A stretch of 64,000 nt of DNA from Liolophura sinensis. Lineage: Eukaryota; Mollusca; Polyplacophora; Chitonida; Chitonidae. Numbering within the stretch: the first letter of the stretch is position 1; every line of letters starts with the position of its first letter. Location: NCBI RefSeq assembly GCF_032854445.1, contig NC_088297.1:8545375-8609374 (forward strand), in the 5' to 3' direction. Made by a program: the position numbers and the translations under genes. This document shows, piece after piece, positions 57,045 through 64,000 of this stretch. The notes beneath the pieces are model-generated. The model had not been told where the DNA came from. It did not search any database and saw only the letters and a program-made list of their open reading frames with translations.

Positions 57045-58029
57045 ATATAATAAGCACTGGTATATACAATGCGTTGACGACTTCATTCTTGATGTGTATG
57101 TATGTCACCTGAGCTTGTCGAGTGAGTATCCAAGTTGTTATACACTTATAGAAACAGCGCGTGGGCGAATATCTAGGTGACTTATAAGAGGCGTTTATAG
57201 AACACCTTTAGTTACAAAGCTGTTTGTTTATGCTGGTAAATAAACACAGAGTTTCCATGAAAACTTACCCCACCACACCCTCCTTCTCAACAAGCCCACC
57301 CCCTACGCCTGCTACTCCACCTAGTGACTCCGTGTACAGTATCCACGACATAGCGTTGTTGATGGGCGTATCTGTTATAAGCAGCAAAGTAGTCGTGGGG
57401 GGATTATGTTGTCCAGGATATACGCACGTGGAGTTTACAACCTGGATTCTGAAGGCTTTGATAACCCCAATACAGACTATACCATGAATGGGCGTGGAAA
57501 AGCCTTACTGAAAGCGCCTTTTAACACCCGTCACGATTCCAGATCTTTAAAAAAATGTACTCAAAATGATTTAGAAAAAATTATAAAGTGGTTTTGGAAT
57601 TTTGTAATATATGTTATTCAAGCAGGAGGAGGGAAGAGCAACCAAAATCCAGGGATCGTTCATGTCTGGGGGATTACACTTGTCGTTTTGTTGTAGTAGA
57701 GATATACAGAACTCAATTTAAAAATGCTATATGTTTAATGTTGAATACTTTATGATATAAAGCTTTGAACTTTTAGTTTATAAGGCGTGCATAAATTGAG
57801 TTTATAAGGTGTATAAGTTTAGTTTATTAATTACAGAAACATGGTTGTAACGCTCACAAAACATTATATATAATATTCCAATATTTTGCAAAAACAATAA
57901 TCTCCAGGAAAAGCAGAAAGAAACCCAATCAAGTACAATCAGTACATGTAATTAAGTGGGTAGGGACGCCTGAGAGTGATATATTGGTAGGCTTATATAT
58001 TTCCATACACTTCTGTACGATTTAGATCA
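57045..58029. other. no confirmed gene; weak exon candidate near 57418
   Basis: A frame at 57406-57696 reads RIYARGVYNLDSEGF then DNPNTDYTMNGRGKALL after an AG at 57416-57417. It looks like a cytoplasmic tail, but the upstream pyrimidine tract is poor and no family is recognised. The overlapping Pro/Thr/Ser-rich ORF at 57224-57487 is in another frame. Confidence 0.25.
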
Positions 58030-59890
58030 TCCTTTACACGACAGTATTCTGGGCAGAATATTGCTCTAGACAACAATGCTGCTCTGAACGCAATAAAAGC
58101 CTATAGTGTGTAATAATGTGAACACACTGAAGAGACAATATGTCCGCACACAATAATGAACTTGACAGAAAAACCCCGTGAACACAATAATGCTCTGAAG
58201 ACAATAAAATTTTGGGACACAATAATGATACTCTAGCTACAATATTGCTCACCACACAATAGAGCTCTTGTATTAATATTGTTCTGAACGTAACAATGCA
58301 TTTGGCACAATCATGTCCTAGATACAACAAAAATGTTCCTTACACAGTAATGATGTTGACAAAAGAATGCTCTGTACAGAATAACGCAAGGTATGGATAG
58401 AATATTGCTCTGGACAGAATTCTCTTGACAGAATATTGCTTTGGGTAGAATGATGGTCGGAATAGAATATTGCTCTGAACAATGATGGTCGGGACAGAAT
58501 ATTGCTCTGCACAGAATGATGATCGTCACAGAATAGTGCACTGGACAGAAAAAATATTGCGCTGTGGATGTTTGCACGAAGTGATCGTAGGCTAAGTTGA
58601 CTGTAACTACCATGGTGATGCATGTAACTACCATGGTGATGCATGTTAAAAACATATGTTGCCATGGCAGTTATAATCAACTTAGCCGACAATCGCTTTG
58701 AGCAAGAGGCCTATGGACAGAATGATGGTCGGGGTAGAATATTGCTCTGGACATAATGATGGTCGGGATAGAATATTGCTCTGGACATAATGATGATCGG
58801 GATAGAATATTGCTCTGGACATAATGATGGTTGGGATAGAATATTGCTCTGGACAGAATGATGATCGGGATAGAATATTGCTCTGGACATAATGATGGTT
58901 GGGATAGAATATTGCTCTGGACATAATGATGGTTGGGATAGAATATTGCTCTGGACAGATGATGATCGGGATAGAATATTGCTCTGGACATAATGATGGT
59001 TGGGATAGAATATTGCTCTGGACATAATGATGATCGGGATAGAATATTGCTCTGGACAGAATGATGATCGGGATAGAATATTGCTCTGGACATAATGATG
59101 ATCGGGATAGAATATTGCTCTGTACAGAATGATGGTTGGGATAGAATATTGCTCTGGACATAATGATGATCGGGATAGAATATTGCTCTGGACATAATGA
59201 TGGTTGGGATAGAATATTGCTCTGGACAGAATGATGATCGGGATAGAATATTGCTCTGGACAGAATGATGGTTGGGATAGAATATTGCTCTGAACATAAT
59301 GATGATCGGGATAGAATATTGCTCTGGACATAATGATGGTTGGGATAGAATATTGCTCTGGACAGAATGATGATCGGGATAGAATATTGCTCTGGACAGA
59401 ATGATGATCGGGATAGAATATTGCTCTGGACATAATGATGATCGGGATAGAATATTGCTCTGGACAGAATGATGGTTGGGATAGAATATTGCTCTGGACA
59501 ACGATGGTCGGGACAGAATATTGCTCTGGACAGAATGATGGTTGGGATAGAATATTGCTCTGGACAACGATGGTCGGGACAGAATACTGCTCTGGGCAGA
59601 ATGATGATCAGGATAGAATACTGCTCTGGACAGAATGATGATTGGGATAGAATATTGCTCTGGACATAATGATGATCGGGATAGAATATTGCTCTGTACA
59701 GAATGATAGCTGGGATAGAATATTGCTCTGGACAACGATGGTCGGGACAGAATACTGCTCTGGACAGAATGGTGATCAGGATAGAATACTGCTCTGGACA
59801 GAATGATGATCGGGATAGAATGTAGCTCTGACCAACGATGGTCGGGCAGAATATTGCTCTGGACATAATGGTGGTCGGGATAGAATGTTG
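58030..59890 (-). repeat. minisatellite, 34-bp unit
   Basis: The unit contains AGAATATTGCTCTGGAC and a variable ATGATGGTTGGG / ATGATGATCGGG half. Copies are uniform from about 58715 to 59720 and decay outward on both sides; about 30 regular copies plus degenerate ones back to about 58030. No frame of the minus-strand unit contains a stop, and 34 is not a multiple of 3, so long ORFs arise in all three minus frames. Confidence 0.96.
58602..58648. repeat. 21-bp direct duplication
   Basis: AACTACCATGGTGATGCATGT occurs twice in a row inside the degenerate part of the minisatellite. Confidence 0.85.
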
Positions 59891-60593
59891 CTCATCTCGT
59901 CTCAAAAACAACAAAAATGATATAACCTTGGTTATTAGGTAGAGGGATCGAAAAGGATCTAAGCATGGCCTGACGTGTATGTTTGGTTGTTTTGGCACGT
60001 TGTTTTGGCATATAGTTCCATAAGGCAACCTCATTAATTTCGAGTCCATGTTAAACGCCATCTTCGAGAAACCGCAAACCCACGATGTCGCGTTACTCGT
60101 ATACCTCACGCTCAGTATAGCTAAAAGGCAAGACTGGGTTTGGGTGACGTCAAACATGCCAGAGTTTTCAGATTCTCTCAATGTGTGCCACTTTGCTTGT
60201 ATCGCTTACGCATGTAACTTGATTTGTTTGCCTTTCAAACTGTTTTTAAGTTCCTATTATTTTTGAATATATACTTTGGTCTGATGTTGTGTTTTGTTTT
60301 AAATTCGAACGCCTAATGGATAGTAAACACAAAGCTCTAAGCATGCACTCAATGATCTTCATGTGGCTTACTCGACTGTACCACGTACCGCGTACTACAT
60401 TTGCGTATTACATTACAACCGTAAAATGAGATGCTTGTTTGGCATTCGTTCAAAGCGAACATATCATATATAATGCCATTTTGGCTCATGTCGTCATCTA
60501 AGTTCCTTCTTTGACCGATATATTTAATAGAGTATTAGGCTGATTCCAGCAGTTAAGGCGAGCATGCTTTGTCCATAGGCCTAAACCCACACA
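59891..60593. other. no gene recognised
   Basis: Unique DNA. It supplies the non-repeat N-terminus of the long minisatellite ORF, which shows no domain. Confidence 0.45.
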
Positions 60594-60680
60594 GCTGTCC
60601 TCCCACCATATTTTGGCCGCCGTTGAATAAGCGAAATATTCTTGAGTTCGGCGTAAAACGCCGATCAAATAATAATAAAA
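60594..60680 (+). mobile_element. SINE family A tail fragment
   Basis: CTCCCACCATATTTTGGCCG, GAAATATTCTTGAGTTCGGC and AAAACGCCGATCAAATAAT. Confidence 0.85.
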
Positions 60681-60760
60681 TATTATTATATTAAAATATT
60701 TTTTTTTAAAATAAAGAATAAGTAAATCCACACACAAGTGTATATGTATGTATATATGGA

Positions 60761-61060
60761 TGGGTTTTACGTCCCACAATTTTACAGTCATATGACGACG
60801 AGGGGCCACTATAGCTGTGAACATACACTGTGACTTCTTGTAGCAGGGCGAGTGCATGTTCTGCCGCCACTGAGGTATCATACCGAGGACACCCGACCTG
60901 ACACCCCGACCCAAACACATTATGACCAGTCCTGTTTCCTTGCTCTTTCCTCAGTCCTGAGCGCCAAGAAACAGGCAACAAATGCATGTACCATTTTAGG
61001 TCTTATGTAGGACTCAACCCGGTTTCGATCCTGGCTCTCTAGGCTTCGAGACGGACGTTC
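60761..61060 (-). mobile_element. SINE family C
   Basis: TGGGTTTTACGTCCCACAAT, CATATGACGACGAGGGGCCA, TACCGAGGACACCCGACCTG and a diverged tRNA-like head (GATCCTGGCTCTCTAGGCTT). Confidence 0.85.
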
Positions 61061-61282
61061 CCAAAGCTATACGAATGGGTCTTTCTCTCCAGCAGTCGGT
61101 CAGATTTTGCCATCCTATACATTTTCTAACATGAGCCTCATATCATATCACAAGGGACATTCACTCAAAGAGCATCATGAGTAGAAGAGGACACGGAATC
61201 CCGCACGGGGAATATCGCCGCTATTTTTGCCGGAATTTGCCCTCATTTATTTATTTATTTATTTATTTAATTATTTATTTAT
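61061..61282. other. no gene; (TTTA)n at 61245-61283
   Basis: Unique DNA ending in a TTTATTTA run that abuts a plus-oriented SINE fragment, perhaps the tail of a lost minus-oriented copy. Confidence 0.5.
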
Positions 61283-61405
61283 ACCTGCGGAAAGGCATGG
61301 GTTTCTCCGAGCCAGGTTTCTTTCCACCATAATGTAGGATGCCGTCGTATAAGCGAGCTATTCTTGACTAAACTACCAATCAAAAAAATAGATAGATAAA
61401 TAAAT
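61283..61405 (+). mobile_element. SINE family A, 3' fragment, diverged
   Basis: ACCTGCGGAAAGGCATGGGT, TTCTTTCCACCATAATG and GCCGTCGTATAAGCGAGC, then a GATAAATAAATG tail. Confidence 0.8.
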
Positions 61406-61892
61406 GAAAATAAAAAAAAAATTTAAATGAATTTATAGATCAGTGATTAGGGTTATATATGGGTGGGGGAAACCGGAATGTCAAGTTGCCCTGATACTGT
61501 CACTAGGTAACTAACAAACCCCCTCACTTAAAGCCGCAAGCGAAGAAAACAGAACTGGATTCGAACCTTCACTCACACTTGGTCTGTGCAGGAGCCGAGA
61601 CAATCAACGAAGAAACGTTACACAAAAACCTGTATTCGATTTCTGTGAAAATCTCACGAGACTACATATATCACGAGACTTAGGAACTAGGGGTAGTACA
61701 CTGCGGGAAGATCAGCATTTCTGACAAAATTCCTGTGTCAAATCAATCACTGAAAGATTATTGTTCATGTCAGTTAAATGTCTTCAGTTGTTCAATAGTA
61801 TAAACTAAGATATTTTCGAAAAACACATGCGGGTGTGGTGGCCTATAGATGCACGCATGGAGATTAAGGCTCATCGTATACATGATATCAGC
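61406..61892. other. no gene recognised
   Basis: Unique DNA. Confidence 0.4.
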
Positions 61893-62131
61893 ACTAGTGC
61901 AACGTAATGACCCAGGAGCCTCTCACCAATGGGGCTGCTGTGAGTTCAAGTCCAGCTCATGCTGGCTTCTTCTCCGGCCGTAAGTGGGAAGGTCTGCTAA
62001 CAACCTACGAATGGTCGTGCGTTTCACCCAGTCTCTGCCCGGTTTCCTCCCACCATAATGCTGGCCACCGTCGTATAAGTGAAATATTCTCGAGTACGGC
62101 GTAAAACGCCAAATAAATAAAATAAATAAAT
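61893..62131 (+). mobile_element. SINE family A, near consensus
   Basis: GTAATGACCCAGGAGCCTCT, GTTCAAGTCC and GAAATATTCTCGAGTACGGC with an AAAT tail. The A box is missing. Confidence 0.93.
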
Positions 62132-62318
62132 ATACATGATAATTTATACATGTATTATATAATAATAATAATGATAATAATAATAATAGTAACGGGGCTG
62201 CCCCTTTTAGTCCATGTCATTTTCTTAGCGCATAATTAGGGCAATCTTAATCGCTTTTCGGTAAAGATGATTTTGAGCTTTTCGTTGTTGTCCTTTGTGT
62301 AGTATAAACGAAGAATGT

Positions 62319-62474
62319 TTATTTATTTATTTATTTGATTGGTGTTTTACGCTGTACTCAAGAATATTTCACTCATACGACTACGTTCAGTATTATGGTA
62401 TGAGGAAACCAGACAGAGCTCGGGGGAATTACACGACCATCCGCAGGTTGCTGCAGACATTCCCACGTGCGGTG
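62319..62474 (-). mobile_element. SINE family A, 3' half
   Basis: TTTA tail, GATTGGTGTTTTACGCTGTA, CGACCATCCGCAGGTTGC and TTCCCACGTGCGGT. Confidence 0.9.
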
Positions 62475-63089
62475 AACCAAATATATGGTCTTCTACGAAT
62501 GTGCAGATATCAGAAAACATCGGGAAACTTTTGACTTAAGACGGTTTCGAATTGGTTACTTTTGGTAAATGTGTCTCTGCTTTGCGCTCAGCTCAAACAG
62601 TTCACGAGGTTAGAATAAACACCGCCCAGTATACAGACCTACAAGACGGAGGGTGTCGTGTCTGGGATAAATTCCAAATATCCAATTCTGACTTAAGAAT
62701 ACAAGAAACGCTTGGTTTGAATTTCTTAATACGGAGTATATGATGTGGATTAACATACGGAAGTACAAAAAAAGCATCTCAGTTGTCTTCTTCGGGAGTA
62801 AAAATGGCTTTAAACTATAGTTTTTCTAAGGCTCGCAGCAGTCAGTCTAGAAATTAAGTATCCTGCTCTACTGACTTCAACTGTGACAGCCGTCAAAATA
62901 CCTTTGCTGGATGGTGAAACCGAGTTGGGGGCTCTAAGCTGGTCACGTGTTGCAAGTATGTTCATCGATTACTTCAATAATGCATGAGGGAAAATATGCA
63001 TAAAATATGAGGGGATATGAGTGAACTCTAGTGGTTATAAACAAACATACAAAAAAAAATTTTGTCTTTTTTCTTCATTTTCCTTTAAG
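62475..63089. other. no gene recognised
   Basis: Unique DNA; a 63-codon ORF at 62552 has no domain. Confidence 0.4.
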
Positions 63090-63172
63090 GCACATTACAT
63101 ACACCCTAAGGATTCCTTCGTCGCCATATGACTGAAAAATTTTTGAGTACGACCTTAAACACCAAGCACTCA
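63090..63172 (+). mobile_element. SINE family B 3' fragment
   Basis: CACCCTAAGGATTCCTTCGT, CGCCATATGACTGAAAAAT and GAGTACGACCTTAAACACCA. Confidence 0.85.
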
Positions 63173-64000
63173 TTTTCCTTTAAGCCATACTCTTTGCTTT
63201 ATATTATCTTTTCATGTATTCTATGTGTCAAAATATAAAACCTCGTCGCAATGCTTAGTACTTGGTACTTGAACTTTAAACATTTACACATTTGTCATCA
63301 GATAACATTCATGTGGTGGTCGAAATTTTAGTTTTCAAGGTTAAAAAAAAACAAAAACCACTACAGTAATATTTCATATTTTAACTTCAGCCAGAAACGG
63401 CTTTATGGAATCGGTCCCAAGTGTCTTCTGCTTAGCGTTCCATTGAGGCACCATTGCAAATATGTCATCCTGAGGCTTGTACACGTTTGTACACTGTAGA
63501 ATTGGTCTGCCCGACCGAAGGCTTGTGTGTTAATGTCTGTAGCTGATTCGCCTGCAGTCATCTCACGTCAAACCCGCATCACTAACCCCTAGAACAAAAA
63601 GGGAAGGTGCTTTCCAGAACCTTCTTACTGCTCTGCAGGGGGAATACCAAACAGCAATACTGGTTATTTTTATCCAACTCTTGTCCCAATTCATCTTTGT
63701 GGCCTACATACACAGACTGGAGAAGTCATGCGTGCAACCGCGGTTACCTATGCTTACGTAAATCCGTGGGCGAGTTAACACCGGCTTTATCTTCATGGGT
63801 CCCTGGACAGCGTGGGCTCAGATTGTATGCAGATATATGGGTGTACTTAGGCAGAGTGCGTGCATTCAAAAATAACCACACGGGGGATTACGTCATGGTA
63901 TAAGCGCGCATGCCCTGCAGTATGCCGCCGAGTGGATCTCTCCACAGGTTTATTGCATTTCAGGCTGCGGCTCACCTAGTCACAATTCTTGCACATATAA
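63173..64000. other. no gene recognised
   Basis: Unique DNA to the window edge. The 98-codon ORF at 63607-63903 has no domain. Confidence 0.4.

Noticed and set aside
58682-60181. 499-codon minus-strand ORF, the longest in the window
   Set aside because: It is produced by the stop-free 34-bp minisatellite, and the other two minus frames are open as well. Its non-repeat N-terminus has no domain.
60498-60920. 140-codon minus-strand ORF
   Set aside because: It crosses a SINE A tail and a SINE C copy.

Overview
This is a eukaryotic, metazoan window: AT-rich, intron-bearing and full of short interspersed repeats. The mix points to a lophotrochozoan, most likely a mollusc: tRNA-headed SINEs with a shared 3' tail, many minisatellites, an L1/Tx1-like LINE and divergent forkhead genes. 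The species cannot be fixed from sequence alone. There are no prokaryotic signals, no CRISPR array and no convincing tRNA or rRNA gene.

Layout. 0-3.5 kb: a possible last exon of an unidentified gene, then a ~90-bp-unit tandem repeat. 3.5-7 kb: a decayed minus-strand LINE with a SINE nested inside it. 7.8-10.2 kb and 17.4-18.5 kb: two plus-strand, two-exon, divergent forkhead (FoxN/FoxR-like) genes sharing one phase-2 intron position inside the forkhead domain. At 14.7-15.7 kb lies a collapsed duplicate of the second gene's flanks with its coding body missing. 19-37 kb: gene-poor, repeat-rich DNA with at least three SINE families, several minisatellites, a long (TA)n run and a TIR element carrying SINE insertions.

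39.3-50.4 kb (minus strand): a Tribbles pseudokinase gene in three coding exons, with both intron positions as in vertebrate TRIB genes and a C-terminal COP1-binding-type motif. Exons 2 and 3 carry six single-base indels that break the frame although the protein is otherwise well conserved, so they are either uncorrected assembly errors or a very recent pseudogene. This ~16-kb block is almost free of SINEs.

52.9-64 kb: repeat-rich again, with more SINEs, two more TIR elements and a ~1.8-kb minisatellite of 34-bp units whose stop-free minus strand gives a spurious 499-codon ORF.

The confident protein-coding content is therefore two forkhead transcription factors and one Tribbles pseudokinase; nothing shows that they act together. 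The most interesting signals are the divergent forkhead pair with a changed recognition helix and a decayed third copy, the six-indel Tribbles locus in a SINE desert, the 3' motif shared by three SINE families, and the SINE-in-TIR-element composites.
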